From NCBI RefSeq assembly GCF_003286085.1, contig NW_020825387.1, positions 372,001-436,000 on the forward strand: 64,000 bases of DNA. The letters run 5' to 3'. Within the stretch, counting starts at the first letter, position 1; each line of letters starts with the position of its first letter. Source of the DNA: Drosophila persimilis. Taxonomy: Eukaryota > Arthropoda > Insecta > Diptera > Drosophilidae. Below the pieces are notes generated by a model, which saw only the letters and a program-made list of their open reading frames with translations, was not told the origin of the DNA and searched no databases. A program made the position numbers and the translations under genes. Below, one piece after another: positions 1 through 12,700 of the stretch.

Positions 1-157
1 GCTGTTAAATAAAAACCGTTTTCGTAAGCCACTTTTGGCCATGTGAATGCTGAATGCCGGTGGCGAACAACAGGCGATGTAGCGACGTGTAACGACGACG
101 GCATACACTTGGAGAAAATCTGTAGAAAACCTGCAAGAGGCAAGTCTTCAAAAAATT

Positions 158-455
158 TTGAATTCAAATTTGAATTTGAAAAGCGATAAGTAATCGATTC
201 GGGTGCAAATCGATATATAGAAAAAGAAATAACAAGGAGTAGCTATTTGATAGCAACCATATCCTGTGGCGCTCTTCTAACATACACCGATCTCTGCTGA
301 TTTGAATTTAAATTTGAAAAACGATAAGAAGACAATCGATAGACAGCAAATGAGCATATTCGGAGGAGTAGCTGTGTGATACCAGCCAGAGCGAGAGGAC
401 TGTAACTAGAGCGGCATATCCTGTGGCACTTTTCTAACATGATACGATCCTTATC
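158..455. repeat. Two tandem copies of an AT-rich dispersed repeat
   Basis: Copy A starts near 158 and copy B near 297. Both begin with GAATTTGAAA-type DNA followed by CGATAAG, then one or more ATCGAT words, then GGAGTAGCT, and end with ATCCTGTGGC and TTCTAACAT. The order of these words is kept while the DNA between them has diverged. A third copy lies at 3628-3830. Probably an old non-autonomous element; no coding capacity or clear termini seen. Confidence 0.55.
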
Positions 456-3400
456 GATCTCTAGCGCCTTTTTTTAAATTTCTCTCACTGCAAAAGCCGC
501 AAAAAAGCGGAGATTTTTGTTTTGTTGTTTAGTTGGCCCGCACTTGAGGTTGAGTTATTACACGGGTTTCTGTCTCCATCTCACCTGCGCACCCGGTGCC
601 CCTCCCTTGCCGACTCTCTGTTGTTGTCTCTTTTATGTGTGTCGCCGCCGTCACACTCTGGCCCCCTCTGCTCTGCGCTCTGCTCTGCCTCCTCCCTCGC
701 TCATTTGTTTGCTTTTCTGTTATGAAACGGAAATTGTGTCAAGGTCAAATTTGCATGAGCACGCTAAGCAGCAGCTGATGGGAAAGAGGGGAGGCAGACA
801 GACAGTGACGGACAGTGGGGCCGGCCTCTCAGCTGTTCTTTGAGAGCGAGAGAGAGAGAGAGGGTGAGAGCGAGAGCGTTGCTTTGCAAATAAGTTAACC
901 TCACTTTAGTGCTTGCTTTTTCTGCTGTCCCCATATGATATTCCAATCAGAGAAACTGTCTAAGTAAATGGAAATTAATGTACAAGTACTACAAGGGGTG
1001 AAAACTATGCAAATATCTCTAGAGAGGGGTATAGGTATGGGTATGGCCCCCTCTTTAGTGGGCTGATATACATGTAATATTTGCCGACTCCAAAAGTCGG
1101 ACTCCGATCGAGGCGGGCATTTCCCATGTCAGCCTTAATGACACGTCGTTTAGTGTTGACTTTTTGTTTTATATATTTAGCCAGACGAATGTGTGAATAA
1201 TTATGCAAGTGCACTGCGGGCACAGGCGCTGCGACAGGGGGTGCGACTGGGCGGGGGTACTGGAGGGAGGGCCCGAAAGCCTAACCATTAATTAGCTAAT
1301 GAAAAGTAAATGATAATTAAAACAGCTAACGAATTGATGTAAGACCCCAGATAAAGACAGTTGTAAAGCGAAAAGATAAAAAACAAAAACAATTAAATTT
1401 AAAAACAAAAAACCAAAAATAGTGGTGGAGATGGAGATTAGGGATAGTTAGGATTTGAGAGCTCAGCCCACCCATAGCATAGTCAGTAAAAATCCGGCAA
1501 GACCTACTAGGAAATCTGTGATGCATAGAATCCATTGGTTCTCGACTTCCAGCTAAGAATCCACTCATCATTTCCCACTCGAATCTCTCTCTAAGACTTC
1601 CTCGTTGTTCAGTTTTTCTTATGAAGCCCCCCACTTCAAATTACATTCCCCAGTGATGGTGCACTTCCTGGAGAGCTGCACAGCTCTCTGCATATCAAAT
1701 TATGCAATTCAAGTCTCAAGCATTCTCTTGCCTTTGGAATCTCCAATAAGAACTTCCTCTATGCCGAGGCTTGTTCAAGTGAAATCATTCTCTAATTATC
1801 CGATCTACTGGCATATGTATCTATGCAACGATGCATCATCATCTGCCTTTCACACACACACAACATTCCCGGATGATGAGCACCGCATAAAGAACAACAA
1901 CAAATGATGAAATGTTTAACAAATGATACTCTTGTATTATTAATAATCTCTGATTATCCAACAACGGCCCGGTCCGGCCCGGCCCCTTCCCTCCCGTTTT
2001 TTGGTTTTTTTCGAAAGGCCTGTGTATAATTCTCGACCTCCCACGATCGTATCTCCAGCTGGACAAACAAATTGTTTGTTTTCGTCTTGTTGATATCATT
2101 AATTTTAGCAAACAAAACCCAAAAGGAAGTTGATGCTGAAACTGATTCATGGATTGAAATTCATATAACACCCATTCAATGGCGGCTACAAAAATAAATA
2201 GAATGGCCAGAGGTGCGTCATACAATGGGAATACTGTGTATTTTAAGGAGATCTTGTTACAATTTTCAAAAAAGGCTTTCCCAAGGCATAGGCAAAGCCA
2301 TCCAGAACATTCCCTAGGCAGACAGACAGACAGATAGTGTCTATTCGACTCTTTTGGGGGCTAATAAATATTGTTGTCGCCCGCACTCTAAATACCATAA
2401 AATTAGTCATAATTCAGACAAAGCCGAAATCCGAAAGCTAAACAACAAAATGCCCAATTAATAGATCACTATCGGAGAGCGGTGAACGGTGGCAGCAGCT
2501 GCTGTATAACGCTGGATGCTGGACGGAATGGCCAAGCGAATGTTTGGGGTCCCATAAAAAATTCGCTGTTGGCAACAAGAAATACATAAATACTCGTACA
2601 TATGTAAAACAGAAGAAATTAGACACGAAATGGCAGTAGAATAGGTGAATGGTGGTTTTATAGAGTTCAGAACAAAGAATTTCAAGGCTTAAATCCTGAC
2701 AAGAGATGGGTTATAGTATCCTTAACAGCAGGCACTTTGCAGAGAACTGTAGAGCATATAACAGCTTATGTTCTGTTATACGTACAAATACCATTCTCAA
2801 AACAGTTATACCCATAAATTGGTATCCCACCGAAAAACCCGCGCGCTAATAGCATCGATAAATCGCTCAATCCAGATATGCAAATGCAAAAATTCAGGCA
2901 CCAGCCAGCAAGCAGGCAAACAAATTGTGCGATAGCCAAAAGCTAATTGGAAATTCCTGCAGGCAATGGGAGCCCAAAAAAGTGAAGGCAACAACTGCCA
3001 CAAGCAGCAGGCAGCCACAGAAAGAACTGCAACAGAAGCAGCACCAGCAGCAGCACCAGCAGCAGCAGTGGGCGACAACAAGTAGGCACCAGGTCCGGGA
3101 ACGCAGCCGGATACACATAGAATATTTATGTACGATTATACCATATATTGACAGGCCATACTTAGAACCCTGGAACCAACGACTGCCCGAATGGCTGATG
3201 AAATGCCAAACGGAATGGCCATAAGCCCCAGAGACACTATGACATTAATCTCTTGTGCAGACAGGCACATCTTTTGGGCCAGGCCAATACATTTGCATGG
3301 CATATCTCCGCATGCAGCGAATGGCAGGGCCCCAGACACACTCCTCCACTCCACAGTTCATTGGCGTCGTGTGACAAGCCCACCAAGCAGCAGCAGAGGC

Positions 3401-3627
3401 AGCGACGCCATCACCAGCAGCAGAAGGGGCCGATCAGAGCAGGCCAAGACAAGACAGTGACACACAGACGAGGCCCAAGTCTGGTTTCGGGCCTCCATCA
3501 CACACCCAATGCCAGAGGTACCGGCAGAAACACGAAAGGAGGCCTAGCTGAGGAGACGAAGCTTTTGATACCCTTTCAGATGGATTGTTCCTGTATAAAA
3601 TTAAGAAATGACGGGAGCGACCTGGTT

Positions 3628-3830
3628 ATGTTTGAATTTAAATTTGAATTTGAAAAACGATACAAAATCGATTATTACACTTGCAGATGCATATCGATAA
3701 AGACAAAAAGAGACAGCCAAAGCGTTGAAGCGGAGAAGCATGGCGAAAGGAGGGAGAGAGAACGAGACCACTATATAGAATACACAAACACACCATAGGG
3801 AATATCCTGTACTCTTGTAATGTTTACCAA
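3628..3830 (+). repeat. Third copy of the left-end AT-rich repeat
   Basis: It starts with TTTGAATTTAAATTTGAA and AAACGATA, carries ATCGAT and ATATCGATAA, and ends with ATATCCTGTACTCTTGTAATG. The word order matches the copies at 158-455. The middle part (purine-rich, about 3710-3770) is not shared. Confidence 0.45.
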
Positions 3831-6546
3831 GAATTATATATAGGGTCAATGTGTTACAAACAATCGCTGAAAATCGGAGTACCATTAGCGAAAAGTGCCC
3901 TCACTCTCTTTTCGACTTCTCTTTTGGCCTCCAGGCATTTACTGTTAACGCTGCCTCTGCTGCTGCGCTGCCGCTGCTCTGCTACTGCTGAAGCTTGACC
4001 TTCGAAATGAGATGCCAGACAAAAAGCTGCTTGATATGATGAAGGGAAAAAACTTTCCAGGGAATGAAATTTCAAAGCCAGTTCGTTGCCTAAATCTTTT
4101 GTTTGAATCAAAGTCGAAGTCTAGACAAATTTATGAGGCGAGACAATGCGATGGGAATTGGGACTGGGGCTGAAGCTGGATCTGGAGATGGGGAAGGGGG
4201 CGTGACCCAGCATGACGCTGGCCTTTACAATAGAGTCATCAGCCCTGATCGGTGCTCGTACCCGTGCCCCACTCAACCCCTCCTGAGACAGAGACTTTCG
4301 ACTGTTATACTTAATGGGCTGGACGCAAAAACCAGACAGAAATTTTTGCTAAAAATAACAAAATGGGCCGCAATTACCGGCAGAAAACAAAAAAAAAAAA
4401 ACCGATGATGTTAAAAAAAGAAATAACCCACGCGACCAGCAAACAATCAAGCAGGCATCAGGCAGCAGGCATCAAGCAGCAGCAAGCAGTAGAATGAACG
4501 AACGCCCCAGAGGCGGGGAGCAATTTGTGTTTGTGAGATGTGGGAAACACTCGAAATTACCAAAAATTTGAGGCGGCTGTCGAAATAATATAATAATACA
4601 TACACAGAACAGAAGAGAACCCCAAGAACCCGGCACCCGGATTCATTATTTATGGCTTTTATTGCTGGCTCTTTCTTGTTTTTTGCCTGTGTATATTTAA
4701 TATTTATTGATTTCGCTGCTGGAGACAGCCGCAGACGGGCATTCATCACGTGCGTCATTTAACAGTTCAATTGATTTGAATACTCCTCGTCCGAGTGTTA
4801 TTTATAGACTTTCGACTTTTAGGAACACTCTATCTATCTATAGATCCCCTCTGCAGTAATTATACCCCAAGGGCCCGCCGTTCCCTGTACGTGGAAAGGT
4901 TTATCAATCAATAAAAAAAACAAAAACCACAGACTAAATCTATCTATCCTTGGCTCCAAAACATGACTCATGTTCTTGAATGCAGGAAATTTATGGGATT
5001 ACTTAATAGCTATCTATATTGGCTTTCTCTTTCCCTTTGGTGGTCTCTTTCTCTCTCTCTTTCTCTTTCTTTTTAACCGGTCTTCTAATTGGTCCGCGCA
5101 AAAACCGAAAAGCGGATATATGTATCTTTATAAACCGAAAGCATTTTGTACTTTCCAATTTATAACAAACAAAATTCCACATTTCAAACCTCGAAATCCG
5201 GTTCTACTTCAAGTTCTGTCTGGGGTATTTGTATCTGTTTCAGTATCTGTGTCTGTTCGCTCCACCAGTAATTTGTTACAATTTATTCCGGACTCTTGGC
5301 TATTAGCGGACGGGGACCGAGGACGGAACTCCCCCCTCGCACAGTGCGAATATTTTTTTGCACAATTTGTATTGTTCCGAAATGACAGTAATTTATGATA
5401 TTAATTGGTAATTAATTAAGTAAAGCATAAGATCGCATGACATGCCCTGCCTCTAGCCACCCACCCACATACGATGTGTAGAAACGTTGATGATCTGATG
5501 ATATGATATTTCTTATCCCCAAAGTCATCTTCCTTTGGCCTCCACCCCAAAAGCAACCATTCATTAATTAGTTTTAGGTTTTCAAACATTGTTCCACTCC
5601 CCCAACTCTTTTTTTTGTTTCTACGGTTTGTTAAACACTGACTCTTGAGATACGTTTTATCTAATTAATGACCCACGAGAATTAACAACTAAACGGGGGG
5701 TCTGTCAGATGATTAGCTTTTGAACTAGAGATGGTCTCGCGAAATATTGAAACAAAACTCTTTACAAAATATACATTTATTCATAGAAAGAACTTAAATT
5801 TTTGCTATAGATTTACGTCTGAATATCAACGAAAAAAAAGACTAAGATAAATGCTTAAGGGTAATACTTGAGGCACTCACTTTAGAAGAGCTTTAAATCT
5901 TCCAAAATTTAAATTTTCGATAGAAATGGGAGCTGAAAGGTTCTCGTTTAAGTGTCGTGCGTGTCACGCCCTCGTCTCACGCTTTCGTCTCTATCAGAAA
6001 ACAGAGCAAAACAATAAAACACTGGCGCGTGGCAAATAAAACATTCGAGAACCCCAAAGGCAAGACAGCAAATTAGTGCCACAAATTAGTGGAGGGAAAC
6101 CATTAAAGAATTGCTTAGCACTTTACAGATCCGAATCCTAGGCAATCCAACAATTTATGAGCCACTGATCGAAACGAGTTCAGCAAATTGAATCAGATCA
6201 ATGACCCAGAGAAGAACTACTGGGAATCCAGAGACGAGACCACACCCGATAGTGCCCGGCCAGATGGGTGGGGAAATTCCAGAAAGATCCAACGATCCAA
6301 CGATAATCCAGGGGGAGGGGAAAATGGTTAACAAATTAGCTCGAAAATCGAATCGAAGTAAATGTTGAATAATTACCTCAATCTTTTGACTGCAGATTGC
6401 TCCTTCGCCTGCCCCTTTTGATCAATTTCGTGTATCGCTTTCACTAAACAAATTGTTATTAACATATTGGAAATATTTAAAGTTGTGGGTTTTTTTTTGT
6501 GGTTTTTTCTTTTGTTGTATAAATGTTTTATGTTATACACATTATA

Positions 6547-6552
6547 TTTATT
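6547..6552 (-). terminator. Candidate poly(A) signal of nudC
   Basis: TTTATT on the plus strand is AATAAA on the minus strand, about 235 bases beyond the nudC stop. A second overlapping one lies at 6551-6556. This would give a short 3' UTR, which is usual for a housekeeping gene. Not proven by sequence alone. Confidence 0.5.
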
Positions 6553-6786
6553 TATTTCTCTGCGTTTGTTGATGGTTGTGTTGTGGTGTAGTTTTGTGTG
6601 TGTGGGTGTGTGTTTGAAGAATGAAGGAAAAGAGGAGCAGAAGCAATCGATCTTGTTGCAGAAGAATGTAGAGTGTTTGTGGAAGGAGGCAGTAGATGTT
6701 GTGGATTGAAGATGGAGAAGCAGTAAATGTGGTGGAAAGTGAAAGATTTACACATTTCAAGAGTGTGAATCATGCGAATATTACAA

Positions 6787-9700
6787 CTAATTGAATTTGC
6801 ACTTGGAAAAGTCCATCTCAGGATGCTGCAGTCGGAATCTGCGAATGAACAAACGAAACATCAATAAGAATAAACTAAACCATTATTTGAGTACACACTT
6901 TTCAAGTATATCCTGCTTCTTGCGATCTTCGCTGGTGGGCAGACCCATCTCCTTCTGGCGCTGATCGAACATCATCTTCTCGACCATGCTGCGCGTCTCC
7001 CCATCCAAGTCGGAGAGTTTCGATGGCTCTGGATTGATCTTGCGCGTGGATATCTCTGGATCGGTGGTGACCAGACGGTTCCACCAGTTCATCTTGTTGA
7101 TTTTGTCCAGGGTGATGAGCACCGTTTTGCTGTCCTGCAGCACCCAGAGGGACTCCTCCTGCTTCACCTCGCCGCTGAGCTCGCCATCGATGATCGGCTC
7201 CTGGCCCTTGAGGCCCACCTTTAGGGTCTTCTTGCCAATACTGACCACCAGATCGCGGGCACGCAGAGCGAATGTCACGTTGAAGGGGATCTTGAGCTGT
7301 AATTCGAAAGAGATTGGAGATCGGTGAATGGGTGGGGGTTAATGATGCGGCACAAAGTGGAGTATACATTCAGATCTTTGCGTAACCCTGCTTCGAGTGT
7401 TTTTGTTTTTGTGGAGACAGAGATGGAGACAGAGTTGGAGATGGAGATGGAGATTAATGATCAGAGATTGGATCTGTGTGCACAGAGATTCTTTGCTTTG
7501 GTCAGTACTCAACCTTGGATGGGCTAATAATGCTCTATAAATAACTCTCGACTCGACTGCAGGCGGCAGAGGCACGTCTCTGCTGTATCGCAGCTGCAAG
7601 ATCTGTTTTTTGCCCTTCACCAGATCCGAGTCTTGGGGCCAGAGGCTGCTGCTCTGCTCCCTTTGTCTCAAGGACTGTAACTGGAACGGGAATCTAGTTT
7701 AACGGCCAGTTTCAAGGACGTACAGCGGTTCTTACGAACAGGATCCGGTTGACGCTTGACGGCTGCCGAAGGAATGCCGTTCGACAGGTTGCATGGCATG
7801 GCATGGCATGGCATGGCATGGCTGTGCCTGCCCGCCTGCAGATGGATTTATGCCTCTTCTGGCCAAGTTCAAAGCAATTACACTGGCGTCTAGAATTATG
7901 TGCCACGGCTGGCAATTAATTATAACTCCCCCCACCCCCTTGGTGCACACATACATACATACATATATTAACACCTTTCCCATTGGCCCCGCTCAGCCGC
8001 CGCTCGCAGCATAATTAAAGCCCAGAGTTATTATTCGACAACCACTGTGCAATCAATTAGCGATTCTCATGTGGCAGAAACAATGTGTGTGTAGTGGCCC
8101 CATCGGCTAAGGTAAACCTTTAATTTAAATCTCACGATGCGGCATTCAACCAAGGACGCATACGCTCCATCGCCATCGCCATCTGTCCATCCGTCTGTGT
8201 GGGCAGTGGAGCCAAGGCAGCCACACAGCAACAGCACGCGGCCCGTGTCAACAGAAGCTCCACCAGCGACTCCGAATGTGGGTTGCATCTTCATCACAAA
8301 TCATATACAAAAAATGTGTCAAAAGCTGAAACTGAAGCGGATGTCAATTGGAAAAAACTCTGAATTGTACACGGATGTGAGGCAGAACGAGCCGAGCCAA
8401 GCCAAGCCAAGCCAAGCCACCAAGAACCACATCTGGATGTGGAAGCCAGACGCGTGTGGGCATGACAAACACACACAGGGAGGGAGCCAGAGCAGCTGGC
8501 AGCCAACTGTCGTGTCTAAATTTTGATTGATTTGCCCGCGAATTGGGGCACGAATGATCAACGTATTAGAAAAGGCATTGCACAACACTGAATCCAAACG
8601 ATACAAGGAATCCTGAAGGCGACACTATCGATACATGGCAATCGATTGCAGCAGATCCTAGAACTTATTTGGAGGTAATTAAATTTATTCACATCTCGAT
8701 GGCAATGGCATGGCTTTCTATTCTGCACAGCTGAAGGTTATGCAAATGGCAATTCATACAATTCTATGCTCGAAACTAGGAAATTTACACAAATCACCAG
8801 ACAAGAGGGAGACACAGCCACGCCACGCCACGCCACACACACACACACACACACACATACATAATGGCGGCCATTAAATGCACAAAAACACACACATACA
8901 CACATACATATGCAAATGCTGTTGATCTGTGAACATGATGCGGCTAAAAAAACTAAAAAAAAAACCAACAATAGTCGTTAAAGAGGGGCACCGCAGAGGT
9001 AAGAATAGAGTTGAAGAGCCACAGGCTGGCACAGCCCCGTCAAAGTCAGAGTTCGGTTTTGAGTTCAGAAAAGGTGTCGTGAATGAATTAATGAATAATA
9101 ACGAAATATTGATGACTGTCAATGCTGCGGAGACTGCTGTGTCTTGTCTTGTCTTGTCTTGGCTTGTCTGCTGTGACGACGACACACGAGACATGGCACA
9201 TGGCACACTTATGGCCCGGGCCAGGTGAGAGCGAAAGAGAGACGACGAGCAGACGAAATGTCTGACAGTTGGCAATTTTATGCAAATTCTCCAGCACACA
9301 CTCCCCCTCTTTCGCTCTCGCTCTCTCTCTCTCTCTCTCTCTTGCTAATCAATCATTCACCATAAACAGAGAAGCTGCACTAATTCGGTCTCTCTCTCTC
9401 TCTCTCTATCACTCCTCTTCCTCCTGTGCGTGTGTGTGCCTCTGTGTCTGTAAAGTGAAAGAGATCTGTCGGCTCGGCCTGCTGCCGTTTTAACTGTTTT
9501 TAACTTCTTCTTCTGCCATGCCATTGATTAATTCTATAAAATTTGCAAAACATTTCATTTTCTTTAAATAGTATACATCGATCTAGTCGAGAGTATAATT
9601 TATGCTAAAAGATGCGATGCGGTGCCAGGCACCACCGAAAAAAACGATCTCCAACAAAAGTAGCGTTCGAAACACACCATCAAAACCAATAGCGGCAGCA

Positions 9701-12700
9701 TCAGCACCAGCACCAGCAAAAAACAGAAAACCATTTAAGAAACAACAAGAAAGGAATCGGATGAGTGGTGCCAACGATTTAGATACTCTTGCAGATGTGT
9801 CTTTTCTATGATATGATCTGGATTCATATAAAATTCGCTGGCATAAGTGCATATCAGATCGATCATTCAGTGGTGTTCTATTTCTGCCAGCGGGAACAGG
9901 AAAGGGGCCTGTCTGTATCTCCTGCTGTGCTTTGCCAAAACATCGAGTCCAAGAAATCCCAACTACCCCTCGGAAGGGTATAACAAACAAAACTAGCTTC
10001 AATAGAGTCAAGTATGCGGAGTGCCCATGCCCCATGCCATGATGTGTGTATGTGTTCGATTGGAGTGCTTTGTATTCGATAATGTTATCAGACAAAACAG
10101 CTGAGACGAGACTCAGGCCGCCGCCGCCGCCGCCGCCGCCGCCTCGAGGCGAGTCAAGCCCCAGTAGAAGGCCAGGGCATACCTCATTAAAAGCGGCTTA
10201 AACTTGAGCTTATTTGTGGGCCAGAAGTGGAGTAGATAGAGACACAGACAGCACAGCGTGGCAAATTATTGCCGGTTTGCTCCGAAGTCTGATTAGAACG
10301 TTCTCCAACAGACCCACGAAAACTACATATGTAGTTCCTATTGGGAACGCCACAAACTTTGATCCGCTCCCGTACCACCACGTCACCTCTCCATCCCTGC
10401 CCGCAATGAGAGCGGAGATCTCTTAAGAGTGTATACAATAGAATCCGTATTGACATTTGCATGGTATGGTTCAGGTATCAGGCATCAGGTAGCCGTCTAA
10501 GCGGATTACAAAACAAAACGATGTTCGATATTCATCCGGTTAACCTAGTCCATTTTTGTTTGTTTGTGGGGGGGATATCCCAAAACAAACGATCATCATT
10601 GTCGATTAATTTAGATTCAAGATCTTAGATCTTGCTAGAACCGAAAGTCTCATCTTCATGAGCTAAATAAATTTCAGAGAAGAAATCTTCTTCGCAACGC
10701 ATCTAAAGGTCGACACGATTTATAGATCTTCCCAGATCTTAGAATAAATCAACAAAGGTGGTAGATTGCCTTTTGGAAAACTTCTAGATAATCCTGCCAT
10801 CCCCTATACAATATATTGTGCAAGTTCTGGGAGTTCTCCATAGATCCGATCTGCCTTATTGATAGATCTCTCTGGAACTTCCCTAACTTATACAAAACTG
10901 TCAAGATCTCTAATCAGGAAACCAAAAAAAAGAAGAAAAAAAAGCGAAAACGGATCTCTAAAGCGGTTCATTTACCCAGGGTTCTTTGTGAGGTTCTACT
11001 CTTTGTTCTGGGGCTTTGTTGTGGGGTCCGCCATTCTGTTTGAACCCCACCAAAGTTGACTCTTTTTTGTGTGTGTCTGTGTGTGATTTATAGGAGAAAC
11101 CCATTAAAGCGTTTTATAAGCTAAACAGGTGTGAAACGGACAAATAAAAGATCACTTTTCGTTTATATAACCTGCAATTAGAGGCTGTGGCATCCAACAC
11201 ACACACAAATACAAATATATATATGTATGCACATATCTAAACTTATGGCCGATACGTAACGCGCTCTTCTCTGACGTGATGAGGTATCAATAAGACATTT
11301 AGAATTTCCGCCTGGTATGAGTCAGGCCTCTAGGAATTTTTGCATCCGAGCGAAGGAGCTAATCGGAGCCCCTGAAGGCAGAAGAATCACAAAAGAATCC
11401 GTAAAATTGTTTGCATTGTTAAAAGCGTTTTCCATACGAAGAATTATACTAAACATTTAATAGAGGCAATCAACAGATATAGTCAGAGAGACAGAGAGAC
11501 CGAACCCCGGAGGCTCCAACGAAAAAGTCATAAGCGTGGCATACGTCAACGGCAGCCATCCATGGCCCGAAGGGATTTCCCCGTTTTGAGCGATTCCCAT
11601 CAATATTTTTAGATATTTCTCTAATCCCGATTGTTGTCACCCAAAATGGAACAGAAATCGCCATCGAAACGAATATCGAATCGCGTCGCGCCGCGTCGCG
11701 TCGCCTCGTAAGATCCGTGCGAGCGTCACTTTGGAGTCCGGACTATTGCTATTTTGCATGCTTAATTATATGCATAAAAAGATCTTTGTTTATTTGTTTT
11801 TGGATCTTTTTTGGTTGCTTGGTTGGTTCGTTGGTTGGTTGGTTGGTTTTTTTCCTGATGCGATGTGAATGTTGTTGATTCTATTCAGGGGGAATGGTTC
11901 CGAATGGTTCTGCGATCTATAGCAAGTGTTTTTTTTTTTTTTTTTTTTTTTTGGGGTCTCACCAGCTTCTCGCTTTTGAGTGCCGCCCGTCCCTCAATCT
12001 TCCGTTCAAGTGATCTCCATCTCCATCTCCACATCTCCGTGAGCTTCTCCCGTAAGCGCTTCACCTCTATCGATTCTCGTTTAGTGGAGAGTACATTGGC
12101 CGCTCCAATGGTTCGCTGGTCTGTTGGTCCGCTGGCAACCTGGTAACTGGCCGTGTCAGGTAATCTTTGTCAACGCGGCTGATTAAAGCGACAGACGGCA
12201 GCACTTCACTCATACACTCTCGCATCGCACCGCATCGCACCGCAAAACCGAAAGCCCAATCAAAAAGCAAGCGTTTGGTTTGCTTTGGTTCGGGAACAGG
12301 CGGCAGGCCACTCACTTGTCTCACTTAAAAGGTGATAACAAGATGCTCGACAGAGCAAAAAACCAAGCAACACAGCATACAAAAAAAAAAAAACAGCACA
12401 CCATTTCGTAAAGATTCAGTAGAATCTGTTTTGCCTTTCGAGAAGCTCCCTCCCCAACAACAGATGACAGATGGGGTCTCGGATCTGGGATCTCGGTTCG
12501 GATCTTAAGTCAACAAAAGTGGCGTTAGGTCGGTGTAATGGGGATTTTTGGGGAATTTATTTGTTTGTTCAAGCAATTCTCCCAAGGGATTATTAGTTTA
12601 ATGATATTATGACAACTAATTAGATATGGATCTAGAAAAATACACAAACTTTGAGGAGTTTTACGGGGGGAAACCAGGATTTCCTTTCAAAATTAAAACC

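Larger units (their letters stand above)
1..6546. other. Gene-free left flank
   Basis: No coding region can be supported here. Open frames are short, unspliced-looking and built of simple sequence. The stretch holds a diverged AT-rich repeat (three copies, listed separately), CAG/CAA-rich DNA near 3000-3070, and many short A and T runs. It lies beyond the 3' end of nudC and could include introns or UTRs of a gene outside the window, but nothing seen proves that. Confidence 0.6.

Noticed and set aside
3253-3798. Plus-strand frame of 181 codons
   Set aside because: CAG-rich low-complexity DNA running into the AT-rich repeat; no conserved motif.
9583-10095. Minus-strand frame of 170 codons in the nudC intron
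   Set aside because: No start context, domain or splice partners; overlaps simple sequence; composition not gene-like.
11929-11952. Poly(T) run as the tail of a retroposed gene on the minus strand
   Set aside because: No gene-like sequence or target-site duplication beside it.
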